Shown here: positions 36,412 through 45,131 of the stretch, piece by piece | Layout of the letters: every line of letters starts with the position of its first letter | How positions within the stretch are numbered: the first letter of the stretch is position 1 | Assembly (NCBI GenBank): GCA_963820415.1 | Contig: CAWFZT010000004.1 | Coordinates: 824,640 to 888,639, forward strand | DNA: 64,000 nucleotides | Origin: CAWFZT01 sp963820415 | GTDB taxonomy: Bacteria; Chloroflexota; Anaerolineae; Anaerolineales; Anaerolineaceae | Reading direction: 5' to 3' | Position numbers and translations under genes: made by a program | The notes under the pieces: model-generated | What the model saw: the letters and a program-made list of their open reading frames with translations, nothing else | What the model was told of the DNA's origin: nothing | Databases searched by the model: none

Positions 36412-36906
36412 ATGGATCAACAGGTTATTAATCTCACCGCAGCCCCCGTTAATCTAAAAAGGCGTTGGGGATGGCCAGTTCTAATCCTGGTGGTTGGTTT
36501 TCTGATCTTGCTCACGCCTGTCCTGCTGCCCACCACTGCCCCTGTCGATCGGCGCATCCGCATCGAAGCCGGCATGTCCCAGTTCACCCCATCGGTGTTG
36601 CAGGTCAACCCCGGCGACCGGGTGACCATCGAGTTGGTTTCGACAGACGTAGTGCATGGCTTCTCGCTGGATGGCTACGGTTTCAACCTGACTGCTGATC
36701 CAGGCCAGACGGCGACCAGCACGTTCGTTGCCAATCAGCAGGGTGTATTCCGCTTCCGCTGCTCGGTACCGTGCGGCAATCTGCATCCTTTCATGATAGG
36801 AAAGCTGCAGGTGGGGACCAATTTGATGATGGTCCGCGGGATTGTCCTGGGGTTATTGGCCGCTTCAGTGGGAGCCTGGTCTTTGCGTGGGAGCCTGTCC
36901 ACGTGA
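36412..36906 (+). CDS. CuA-like cupredoxin, membrane-anchored (COX II-like)
   Basis: The 164-residue protein has a transmembrane segment (GWPVLILVVGFLILLTPVLL), a cupredoxin domain with VVHGFSL (His ligand) and RCSVPCGNLHPFMIG (Cys-x3-Cys-x3-His-x2-Met), the CuA pattern of cytochrome oxidase subunit II and N2O reductase, and a second hydrophobic C-terminus. It starts five bases after the PCYCGC stop and its end overlaps the next gene at GTGA. It likely passes electrons from the membrane protein encoded next; no oxidase subunit I is present in the window. Confidence 0.8.
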   Translation: MDQQVINLTAAPVNLKRRWGWPVLILVVGFLILLTPVLLPTTAPVDRRIRIEAGMSQFTPSVLQVNPGDRVTIELVSTDVVHGFSLDGYGFNLTADPGQTATSTFVANQQGVFRFRCSVPCGNLHPFMIGKLQVGTNLMMVRGIVLGLLAASVGAWSLRGSLST

Positions 36907-38225
36907 CGCGCCTCGACCTTACCCGCTATGCATGGGCCAAGATCCTGCTGCGCAGCCGCTGGCCGCAGTTCCTGCTGTGCGCCATCACCCTGGCCGGCTT
37001 TATTTTCACTATCCTGGCCGGATTATTAGGCTCAGTCGTCGGCAGCCATAACTTTGCCATTATTTTCGTCTGGATCGCCTGGTGGTCGGCGCTCAAACTG
37101 GTTTTCATCCCTTTTGGTGGCCGTTCCTGGTGCAGCATCTGCCCGATACCCATGCCTAGCGATTGGCTCCGGCGCGGCGGAATACTTGAATCCGGCAAAG
37201 GGATTGGCCTGGGCAAGCGTTGGCCCAAATCTCTCCATGGATACTGGCTCCAGGCGGGAGGCTTCCTGCTGGTTGGCTTGTTCGGAGCCGTTACATTGAC
37301 GTCTGCCAGGGTCACCGCCATTGTCCTGCTCGGTATTATTGTTGTGTCGTTGGTCCTCAGCCTGATCTTCGAACGCCGTTCTTTTTGTAATTACCTATGC
37401 CCGATTGGCGGCTTTACCGGTCTGTATGCCCAGGCCGGTCCGGTGGAGTTGCGCATCAAAGACCGGGAGGTTTGTATAAACCACGCAGAAAAGATCTGCT
37501 ATGACAACTGCCCGTGGGGACAGTACCCGCTGACCCTCAAATCGAGCGCCAACTGCGGTCTGTGCATGGAATGCTTGCGCGTTTGTCCCGAAGATAATAT
37601 CGCCGTAAACTTGCGCTCATGGGGAAGCGACCTGGGTCCAAAGACCGGTCACCGGTTGGATGAAACCTTCCTCGGGCTGGTAATGCTGGCCAGCGTGTTG
37701 GTCGATGCGGTTGTTTTCCTGGGACCTTGGGGCCAGCTCAAATTAGCTGCCTACGCTGTCGGCAGCCTATCCTGGTTTACCTTCGCCGGGGCGTTTCTGG
37801 TAATTGCATTAGCCGTCCTCCCGGGATTGTATGCCCTGGTAGTCTGGGCTAGCGCCAAATTTTCCGGTCTACAAATCACGCTTCGTGAAAATCTGGCCCA
37901 GCAGGGTCAGGTGCTCGTCCCGCTCGGCCTGATGGCCTGGATCGCTTTCACCATTTCCTTCGCCTTCACCAAGTTCTCTTACGTCTTGCCGGTGATCTCC
38001 GACCCCCTTGGTTGGGGCTGGAACCTGATCGGAATGACAAACAAAGCCTGGGTCGGGCAGGCAACCTCCTTCAGCCTGCTGCTTGAAGTAGCTGTCCTGG
38101 CGGTTGGACTGTTCTGGTCGAGCCGGGTAGCACGCCAAATGGTCAATTCTGCCAAACAATCCCTCCCGATGATCGCATTCTCAGCCGTCTTTACAGTGGC
38201 CATGCTCTGGCTGCTGGTTGGATAA
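36903..38225 (+). CDS. NapH/NosR-like 4Fe-4S membrane protein
   Basis: The GTG at 36903 (VTRLDLTRYAW) overlaps the upstream stop. The 440-residue protein has about nine hydrophobic segments, two CxxxCP motifs near the membrane (RSWCSICPIPMP, RSFCNYLCPIGG) and ferredoxin-like clusters (CYDNCPWG, CGLCMECLRVCP). This is the architecture of NapH, NosR and RdxA-like quinol-oxidising electron carriers. Between two CuA-like proteins it may feed electrons to a copper centre. A 484-residue version starting at 36771 lies inside the previous gene and is not favoured. Confidence 0.8.
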   Translation: MTRLDLTRYAWAKILLRSRWPQFLLCAITLAGFIFTILAGLLGSVVGSHNFAIIFVWIAWWSALKLVFIPFGGRSWCSICPIPMPSDWLRRGGILESGKGIGLGKRWPKSLHGYWLQAGGFLLVGLFGAVTLTSARVTAIVLLGIIVVSLVLSLIFERRSFCNYLCPIGGFTGLYAQAGPVELRIKDREVCINHAEKICYDNCPWGQYPLTLKSSANCGLCMECLRVCPEDNIAVNLRSWGSDLGPKTGHRLDETFLGLVMLASVLVDAVVFLGPWGQLKLAAYAVGSLSWFTFAGAFLVIALAVLPGLYALVVWASAKFSGLQITLRENLAQQGQVLVPLGLMAWIAFTISFAFTKFSYVLPVISDPLGWGWNLIGMTNKAWVGQATSFSLLLEVAVLAVGLFWSSRVARQMVNSAKQSLPMIAFSAVFTVAMLWLLVG

Positions 38226-38232
38226 AGCTGTT

Positions 38233-39311
38233 ATGAAAAAAGAAACTATTGCTCGCCTTCTGGTCATTGTGTTCGTCAGCCTGGCTGTGGCAATCCCGCT
38301 GGCCGGCTATTGGACTTCTTCCCATTCTGCCGAAAATACCGTTGATCTGCACGCCCGCATGGCGGAGAACGGCGGTTGGAGCCAGGATACCATTCAGGCG
38401 CACGTTGGGCAGCCACTCCATCTAAGCATCACCAGCGATGACGTGGTGCACGGGTTTGCCATTGGGAAATCGGGCGCGAAAGGGTTGGACGTTATGCCGG
38501 GTGAATATACGGAAACTACCCTGACTTTCAACCAACCCGGCCAGTATACTTTCTACTGCACTCGCTGGTGCGGGCCGAACCACTGGCGTATGCGCGGAAC
38601 TATCGAGGTGACCGGGCCAGGCCAGCCGCTGCCCACTGATCCACAACCTTTGTACCTTCAGTTGGGTATTAATGTGGATGCACCGCACAGCGCCGAAGTG
38701 ACTCCCTCTTCTCCTCCATCTATCGAACGTGGAGGGCAGTACGCTGACCTCCTGCCTACCTATGCAACCAACCGCTTCACTTACCTTACCAGCAGTCCCG
38801 CTCAGCTGTGGAAGAGGCTGCGCGCTGATTCAGCCCTGGTAAAATTGAGCGACTCTGACCTGTGGGATGCAGTCGCCTGGATCTGGCAAAGCCAGACGAC
38901 CCCTCAGAAGATCGCCGGTGGGCAGGCGCTTTTAAGGAAAATTGCGCCGCCTGCCATGGCGAAACCGGAAAGGGCGACGGGGTGATGGTGCGTGGGCTGC
39001 CAACCCCGAGCGCCGTTGCAAGTGGAACGGACAACCAGAGCTCTGCCACTCCAACTCAAATACCGGGGATGGGGCAGGGATCGACTCGTCCACCCGATTT
39101 CACCAATCCGCAGCAGCTGTTGGGCGCCAGCCCGGCCCTGCTCGAAGGCAAGCTGATCCGCGGCGGGATGGGAACCGGCATGCCCTACTGGGGTCCGATT
39201 TTCACCGATCCACAATTACAGGCGATCATCAGTTACCTGTATACCTTTGCCTGGAATTCCACCAGTGGTTACCATCCTGTTCCTTCTCCAGGCCAGAGCA
39301 GTCATCCGTAG
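38233..39311 (+). CDS. CuA-like domain fused to cytochrome c, frameshifted
   Basis: The ATG at 38233 is preferred over TTG at 38218. The protein has a signal anchor, a cupredoxin domain with DDVVHGFAIG and YCTRWCGPNHWRMRG (CuA ligands), then a linker. The first frame ends at 38985 but the next frame has FKENCAACHGETGKGDG (CxxCH) and GKLIRGGMGTGMPYWGP (Met ligand). One more T in the T4 run near 38928 gives GQALFKENCAACHG, so it is one COX2-cytochrome c fusion as in caa3 oxidases. The catalytic oxidase subunit is missing here. Confidence 0.75.
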
Positions 39312-39351
39312 GCCAATATAAGCGTAGAAATACATCCGGGCACGATCCTAG

Positions 39352-39357
39352 TATAAT
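39352..39357 (+). promoter_or_regulatory. -10 box six bases before the response-regulator ATG
   Basis: A perfect TATAAT ends six bases before the ATG at 39364, so the transcript would begin at or next to the start codon (leaderless). The -35 region (near AATACA) is weak. Confidence 0.4.
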
Positions 39358-39363
39358 GAGTGA

Positions 39364-40041
39364 ATGGTGGCAGACCAACCCTTGAAAATCATCCGTGTCT
39401 TACTTGCTGACGACCACGTCGTGGTTCGAGCAGGCATACGGCAGTTCTTAACCCAAAACGCAGACATTCAGGTCATCGCAGAGGCTGGCAACGGGCAAGA
39501 AGCGTGCGAGCTGATCGAGCAGCACCAGCCGGACGTGGCTGTGTTGGATATTCAGATGCCGTTAATGAGTGGGATCGAGGTGACGCGCTGGATCCATGCT
39601 CACCGGTTATCCATTGGAATCCTGGTCTTGACCGCTTACGATGATGAACCCTACGTCCAGGCAGTTCTGCAGGCAGGCGCCAATGGTTATGTACTGAAAA
39701 CCGCCGAGCCGCAAGAGATCGTTCAGGGTGTTCGAGATGTTTTCCAGGGAAAATCTGTCCTGGATGCTGCGCTTGCCCAACAACTTATCGCTAAGCTGTC
39801 CGGCAAACCGGAGCATACCCTGGTCGAAGCGCTCAGTCAACGCGAGCTGGAAATCCTGACCCTGACCGGCAAAGGGCTTACCAACAAGGCCATTGGGGTG
39901 CAGTTAGGCATCAGCGACCGCACCGTGCAGAATCACCTGGCCAATATTTTTGACAAGCTGCAGGCGGAAAGCCGCACCGAAGCGGTCATGCGCGCCGTAT
40001 CCTTGGGGTTGATCCCATCCAACCTCGGCGAAATATCCTGA
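39364..40041 (+). CDS. NarL/LuxR-type response regulator
   Basis: The 225-residue protein has a receiver domain (VLLADDHVVVRAGIRQFL; phospho-Asp in VAVLDIQMP; LVLTAYDDE; YVLKTAEP) and a C-terminal LuxR-type helix-turn-helix (LSQRELEILTLTGKGLTNKA, then ISDRTVQNHLANIFDKL). It is followed after 14 bases by a histidine kinase with matching DHp type. The pair probably senses a ligand outside the cell and controls the redox genes before it; this is inference from position. Confidence 0.9.
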   Translation: MVADQPLKIIRVLLADDHVVVRAGIRQFLTQNADIQVIAEAGNGQEACELIEQHQPDVAVLDIQMPLMSGIEVTRWIHAHRLSIGILVLTAYDDEPYVQAVLQAGANGYVLKTAEPQEIVQGVRDVFQGKSVLDAALAQQLIAKLSGKPEHTLVEALSQRELEILTLTGKGLTNKAIGVQLGISDRTVQNHLANIFDKLQAESRTEAVMRAVSLGLIPSNLGEIS

Positions 40042-40055
40042 GGGCAGGGTAATAT

Positions 40056-41808
40056 TTGGTAGAGAAGAATCGCCCGGACAAAAAAGGGAATCAACTGGAG
40101 AGGTTTTTCCCTCCAATTGTTTTTAATTACCGTTTTACCCCTGACGGTGCTGTTGTTGATCGTCGCCTTTGGCAGCCAGAGCCTTCACCAGCAAGCCATG
40201 CGCTCTCTGGTCGGGGATCGCGACCTGCGGGCGGTCCGCGCCGCCGCCAGCAGCCTGGATCACGAGATATCTCACCGGGCCAGCACAATTCAAGTTGAGG
40301 CGCGCAGCCTGAACGGTAAAACAGATTTTTCCGGCCTCATTCTCAGCCCTCAGGAAGTAGCATCAGTTTTTGATCGCGGTCTGATCCTTTTCACGGCAGG
40401 CGGAGAGGTTGTTGAGGCAACCAATTCAAGTATCGATTGGCAGGCAGTCTCAGCCCAATTGCCCGGATATATGCAGAGGATTCTTCAAAACAAAGGCCAA
40501 CCGGTTTTTTCCACCCCGGTTTCACCTGGCGCCGGCGAAAATGCCCTGGTAATGGTTGGCTCTCTTTCAGGTGGCCAGGAAATTCTGGTGGGGGCATTCT
40601 CACCTTCTGCGCTGATCCAGGATTCAGTTTCCAGCCTGGTCAGCGCCGGACAGACTACCGTTCTCGTGGTGGCTCCAGACCAGGGAGGCAATGGTTTAAG
40701 TTTGCTCTACCGGGTTGGGCCATATAAACCCGATGAAAGCGCCCCTACCCATCCCGGGATCCAGGAAGCGCTCAATGGGGAGAGTGGCATCAATTACTTC
40801 CAGAGCGGGCAGGGTGAACACGTGGTCGCCTTCAGCCCCATCGTCTCAGTGGGCTGGGGCTTGGTGATCGAAGAAGCCTGGGAGGACATTTCAAGTCCCT
40901 ATTTAACCACCACCCAATCTGCCCCGCTGGTGATTGTTCCCGTATTTCTGCTGGCGCTGCTGGCCATCTGGTTTGGCGCTCGCCGAATTGTCACGCCGCT
41001 ACAAAAATTGGAGAAACAGGCTGCCGGCCTGGCTACGGGGGACTTCGAAGCCATCCGGCAGCCGGTCGGCGGGATCGAGGAAATTCGCAACCTGCAAACC
41101 GAATTGGTTGAGATGGCTGATAAATTAAAAGCTGCCCAACACAGTCTGCGCAGCTACATCGGGGCGATCACGGCCGGGGTAGAAAACGAACGGCGCAGCC
41201 TGGCGCGTGAATTGCACGATGACACCATCCAGGCGCTGATTGCCCTCAATCAACGCATCCAATTGGTCTTGATGAATTCCCCAGAAACACACAGGGAAGC
41301 TTTGAGTGAACTGCAAACCCTGGTGCAGCAGTCGATGACCAACCTGCGCCGCATGATTCGAGGTTTACGGCCCATTTACCTGGAAGATTTGGGATTGGTC
41401 GCCTCGTTGGAAATGCTGGTGGGCGAAATGGGGCAGACCGTCGAAATCCCTATTGAATTTGCCTCCAGTGGGCAGGAACGCCGCTTAGATCCGCAAAGCG
41501 AGATGTCGCTTTATCGCATGGTGCAGGAATCCCTCAATAATGTAATTCACCACGCCAGCGCCAAACACGCCTGGGTAGAACTGGAATTTACCGATACTGA
41601 TCTTTCCGTCCAGATTCGGGACGACGGAAAGGGGTTCGTAGTCCCAATCAACCCGGCGGAGTTTCCAGAGAAGGGTCATTTTGGGTTGCTTGGACTGCAA
41701 GAGCGGTCTGAACTCATCCACGCTGAATTAGAGATTGTTTCCATGCCTGGTAAAGGCACGACCATTTCAATTCGATTATCAAACTCCACCAGCCCAGACC
41801 TTCATTGA
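40056..41808 (+). CDS. NarX-type sensor histidine kinase, probably frameshifted near start
   Basis: From TTG at 40056 the frame reads MVEKNRPDKKGNQLERFF, while the long frame is open from 40117 with SLQLFLITVLPLTVLLLIVA. One T fewer in the T5 run near 40105 joins them as QLERFSLQLFLI. A cache-like sensor lies between two membrane segments (residues about 20 and 290). Next come HAMP (GARRIVTPLQKLEKQAAGLA), HisKA_3 (ERRSLARELHDDTIQALIAL, phospho-His) and an HATPase (SLNNVIHHASAKHAW, DDGKGF, HFGLLGLQER). It phosphorylates the regulator encoded upstream. Confidence 0.8.
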
Positions 41809-41992
41809 GTATCGGGATAATTCGCCTGCGTGACAGTCTATTCCGCGCGGCTGCGCTCAGAAAATACCCAAAGAAAATATAAAAGTAGGCATTAAAGCTT
41901 ATTCCAGATCCAGCCAGATAGCGCTGTTCGAACGTTGAAAAGCGCCATATACTGTCAATATAAGTTTAATTTGACGGAAAGGAGAAAAGACA

Positions 41993-42169
41993 ATGGCAAA
42001 GGAACCAGTTTGCGGCATGGAAATCGATCCCAAGTCTGCTGCCGGGAAATCGGATTACCAGGGAAAGACCTACTACTTCTGCTCGCAAGGTTGTAAGAAG
42101 GCATTCGATAAAGAACCCCAGAAATATGTGGGGAAGGCAGAAGACAGCCACTCCGGTCAACACCACTAA
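41993..42169 (+). CDS. YHS-domain small protein
   Basis: 58 residues: AKEPVCGMEIDPKSAAGKSD, then YYFCSQGCKKAFDKEPQKYV and a His tail. This is a YHS (TRASH-like) metal-binding domain with Cys in PVCGM and CSQGC. AAAGGAG lies 7-8 bases before the ATG. The same type of domain opens the CopA ATPase at 45098. It probably acts as a copper or silver binding protein. Confidence 0.85.
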   Translation: MAKEPVCGMEIDPKSAAGKSDYQGKTYYFCSQGCKKAFDKEPQKYVGKAEDSHSGQHH

Positions 42170-42205
42170 TCCCCTTACCTGCTTCCCCGTTTGAATGAAG
42201 CTAGC

Positions 42206-42255
42206 TCTCTGGGAATTGTCGTGGTGAACTCGCCCTTCCACGGCAAATCCCAATG
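42206..42255. repeat. Palindromic interspersed repeat, copy a (reverse orientation)
   Basis: Read on the minus strand it starts CATTGGGATTTGCCGTGGAA and ends CACGACAATTCCCAGAGA, matching the repeats at 61434 and 61584. Confidence 0.6.
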
Positions 42256-42283
42256 CGCCATAAATCTCAAACGGGGAAGCGTT

Positions 42284-43090
42284 ATGAAAGGTAACATGAT
42301 TACTATTTCGATAGATCCTATTCTTCTCTCAATTGGCCATTTCCATTTACGCTGGTACAGCCTGATCGTTATGACGGCCATCTTTGCAGGGGTCTGGCTG
42401 GCAGTTCGTGAAGCTGGCCGAAAAAGCTTTAACGAGGATGAACTCTATAACAACGTTATATGGATAGTTTTCGCCGGCTTGATCGGCGCTCGTCTTTTCC
42501 ACGTTATCGACCATTGGCCGGATGAATATGCCAATAATCCCATTCGTATCCTGTATATCTGGGAAGGCGGCATGGCGATATGGGGTGGCATATTAGGCGG
42601 TTTGGCAGCCGTTGTGGTTTTGGCGCGGTTGAACGGCTGGCGTCTTCCCCGGCTGTTGGATGCCTTTGCACCTGGAGTCGTCCTGGCCCAGGCGATTGGC
42701 CGGGTAGCCTGCATTATTACCGGCGATGCGATTGGCAAGCCTACTACAGGCCCCTTTGGATTTGCCTACACCAGTCCAAATGCTATGGTGCCACAACTTG
42801 GCGTGTACTATACCCCTACACCTGTCTTTGAAATCATCATGAACCTGAGTATTTTTGCCCTGTTGTGGGGCCTGCGTAAAAAGAACCTACCAGACGGCAT
42901 ATTAACTCTCATCTACCTGGCGCTGTATTCCTTCGTGCGTTTCTATATCGCCTTTACCAGCGCGTACCAGATCGTCGATCTGGGTCTCAACCAGGCGCAG
43001 CTCATCAGTATTGTGGTACTCCTGGTCAGCCTACCGATGCTCGTGTTTATTTCAAATTCTAGAAGACAAAAGGAATCGGGATATGCATGA
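42284..43090 (+). CDS. lgt: Prolipoprotein diacylglyceryl transferase
   Basis: The start at 42284 (MKGNMITISIDP) has GGGGAAG upstream; the extra 31 codons upstream lie inside the palindromic repeat. 268 residues with seven hydrophobic segments. Lgt motifs: HLRWYSLIVMTAIFAG, GARLFHVIDHW, EGGMAIWGGILGG and AIGRVACIITGDAIGKPT (the Lgt signature region with conserved Arg, Asn replaced by Thr-Gly-Asp). It transfers diacylglycerol to lipobox cysteines; several lipoproteins lie nearby. Second copies of lgt occur in mobile metal islands. Confidence 0.85.
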   Translation: MKGNMITISIDPILLSIGHFHLRWYSLIVMTAIFAGVWLAVREAGRKSFNEDELYNNVIWIVFAGLIGARLFHVIDHWPDEYANNPIRILYIWEGGMAIWGGILGGLAAVVVLARLNGWRLPRLLDAFAPGVVLAQAIGRVACIITGDAIGKPTTGPFGFAYTSPNAMVPQLGVYYTPTPVFEIIMNLSIFALLWGLRKKNLPDGILTLIYLALYSFVRFYIAFTSAYQIVDLGLNQAQLISIVVLLVSLPMLVFISNSRRQKESGYA

Positions 43091-43151
43091 AAAATTACTT
43101 CGGTGTTATTCGGCCGGTCGATGAAAAAAACACATTTCAACCTGAATTATT

Positions 43152-43460
43152 ATGATTACCGGGAAACTACCTTTATTTGTTTCACAACAGGAGTGTGATT
43201 GCGCAGTCGAAGAAACGAAATTCAGCCTGGAAATGGCAGGTTATACGGTGGTGCGATCCTTCGATCTTCATTCGGCTATCGCCACTCACTTTCTCTGCAC
43301 CTGCCAGTTGGTTGTTTTATTGGTATATGGACAGAATGGTCCTCCAGCGACCCTGATCTTTGACAGCCAGGAGTCCGGCACATCGATTTTCCTTGATACC
43401 GATCCAGAGCGTTCCAATCGATCCTTGTTCGCTACCCAACTGATTGAGCTTCTAAAATGA
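43152..43460 (+). CDS. Small protein of unknown function
   Basis: 102 residues: LFVSQQECDCAVEETKFSLE and ATHFLCTCQLVVLLVYGQNG, with five cysteines. It may be a metal-binding or redox protein; I do not recognise a family. Its stop overlaps the next start at ATGA (43457), which suggests coupling and supports it as a real gene. Confidence 0.5.
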   Translation: MITGKLPLFVSQQECDCAVEETKFSLEMAGYTVVRSFDLHSAIATHFLCTCQLVVLLVYGQNGPPATLIFDSQESGTSIFLDTDPERSNRSLFATQLIELLK

Positions 43461-44248
43461 CTACGCTCTTAAAATCCGTCCCTGTTTCTATGACAAGAAT
43501 CGATCAGGTTGTACTCTGGTTGAGCCGTCATTAGGTTTTAGTGACCAGCCTGCTGCTCGGGTTGTATGCCCTGACTCCTTTTCTTGCACCTTTTTTCATG
43601 GCATTGGGATGGACCATTCCCGGCAGGCTAATCTACTTGATTTACTCCTTCCTCTGTCACCAACTGCCTGAACGTTCTTATTTCTTGTTTGGCTCAAAAT
43701 TCTCCTATACTCTTCCGGAAATCCAGGCAGCCTGGCGCAACACGAACAATATCGTCATTCTCAGGCAGTTCGTTGGTAATGCCCAAATGGGTTGGAAAGT
43801 TGCCTGGTCAGACCGTATGGTTTCTATGTTCACCAGCCTCTGGCTGTTCGGCATCCTGTGGGGTTCAATTAAGCAGAATATCAAGCGGATACCCTTGTGG
43901 ATTCTTGTCCTGCTGCTCCTTCCGATGGCGTTGGATGGAACGACCCATTTCATCAGCGACATAGCAGGGATTGGCCAGGGTTTCCGCGACAGTAATACCT
44001 GGCTGGCAGTTCTTACCCATCAAACGTTGCTGAGGTTTTTTTACGCCGGGGATGCCTGGGGTTCTTTCAACGCCTGGATGCGCCTGATTACTGGAGTTTT
44101 ATTTGGCTTTGGAATGGTCTGGTTCGGTTTTCCATATATCGACGAAGTTTTTATAGGTTCTGCGCTGGCCATTGTATATAAATATCAGCGAAAAGCACTG
44201 TTCCTGAATGAGAAAGCTCGTCTATTAAATCGAGGTGCGCATGACTGA
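43457..44248 (+). CDS. DUF2085 membrane protein with internal stop codon
   Basis: From the ATG at 43457 the frame reads MTTLLKSVPVSMTRIDQVVL and WLSRH, then TAG at 43532. The same frame continues VLVTSLLLGLYALTPFLAPF. The stop replaces what is probably Trp (TGG) in RHWVLV. Translation might restart at GTG 43541. The rest has five membrane segments and the DUF2085 signature LIYSFLCHQLPERSYFLFG. The function is unknown. The next gene overlaps its end by 8 bases. Confidence 0.65.
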
Positions 44249-45131
44249 TCTACATCCATCCATCCGAGTGATCCTGGCGGATGAGCATGTGGTCGAACGG
44301 GCCAGAATACACCAGTTCCTCGAACACGCAGGGGATATTCAGATCCTGGCTGAAGCTGGGGATGGCGAAGCGGCCCTGGCGATTATCCAAAGCATCCAGC
44401 CGGATGTAGCAGTATTGGATATCCACATGCCGAAAGCCAGCGCAATTGAAGTTTCGTGTAAAGTGCGTGCTAATCATTGGCCTGTTGGATTGCTGATCCT
44501 CACTTCTTACGATGATATCCCCTATCTATCTGCCGTGCTTCAAGCCGGAACTAACGGTTATGTGCTTAAGACTGCTTCACCGGATGAAATTATCCAGGCG
44601 GTCCGTGATGTATATCGAGGCAAATCTGTCCTGAATGAGGCCATCTTGTCCAAAGTTCTGGCGCAAAGGTCCAACCAAAAACCTGTTCCAGAAACCGATC
44701 TTTTGACACAGCGCGAGATCGAAATTCTTACCCTGGTCGCCATGGGTTCGACCAACAAAGTTATTGCAGTTAAATTAAATATTACCAGCCGAACTGTCCA
44801 GGCGCACCTGGCGCATATCTTTGGAAAACTGCACGCTTGCAGCCGGACAGAAGCCGTGATGCGGGCGATTTTCTTTGGGCTGGTTAAATCTCCGGAATAC
44901 CCAACGAATTATCCTTATCCTTTAAGGTTCCGAGTTATCATTCGCCGGCGCTTTTCACAACGGTCTGGAGATGTTATAGTAAGGATGTCTTTTGGGTCTC
45001 CGGGAATTCCCGTGGTTAACCCCCGGATTTGGAGGTGTGAGCGTGCGTACACACGCTCACACCTCCAAATCCGGGACCCAAAGTTTGTGAGGTTGTTATG
45101 GTTCGAGACCCGGTTTGTGGGATGGAAATAG
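44241..45131 (+). CDS. NarL/LuxR-type response regulator with abnormal C-terminal run-on
   Basis: The ATG at 44241 overlaps the previous stop. The receiver (VILADEHVVERARIHQFLEH, VAVLDIHMP, ILTSYDD, YVLKTASP) and HTH (LTQREIEILTLVAMGSTNKV, then ITSRTVQAHLAHIFGKL) match the regulator at 39364 closely. The expected end is near GLVKSPEYPTN (about 44905). The frame runs on through a long hairpin into the next gene to 45131, giving about 295 residues; the tail is probably not functional and a stop has been lost or shifted. Confidence 0.75.
   Translation: MTDLHPSIRVILADEHVVERARIHQFLEHAGDIQILAEAGDGEAALAIIQSIQPDVAVLDIHMPKASAIEVSCKVRANHWPVGLLILTSYDDIPYLSAVLQAGTNGYVLKTASPDEIIQAVRDVYRGKSVLNEAILSKVLAQRSNQKPVPETDLLTQREIEILTLVAMGSTNKVIAVKLNITSRTVQAHLAHIFGKLHACSRTEAVMRAIFFGLVKSPEYPTNYPYPLRFRVIIRRRFSQRSGDVIVRMSFGSPGIPVVNPRIWRCERAYTRSHLQIRDPKFVRLLWFETRFVGWK
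44990..45083. repeat. Large hairpin element
   Basis: CCCGGATTTGGAGGTGTGAG with CGTG (45022-45045) pairs perfectly with 45052-45075, a 24-bp stem with a 6-base loop. TTTGGGTC and GACCCAAA form an outer inverted repeat. GGGAATTCCCGTGG inside resembles the short palindromic repeat family. Confidence 0.8.

Noticed and set aside
36771..36902. Longer N-terminus of the NapH-like protein
   Set aside because: It lies inside the upstream CuA-like gene; the GTGA overlap at 36903 is the better start.
43532..43534. TAG read as pyrrolysine
   Set aside because: Position equals a Trp codon changed by one base, and no pyl genes are visible; mutation or error is simpler.
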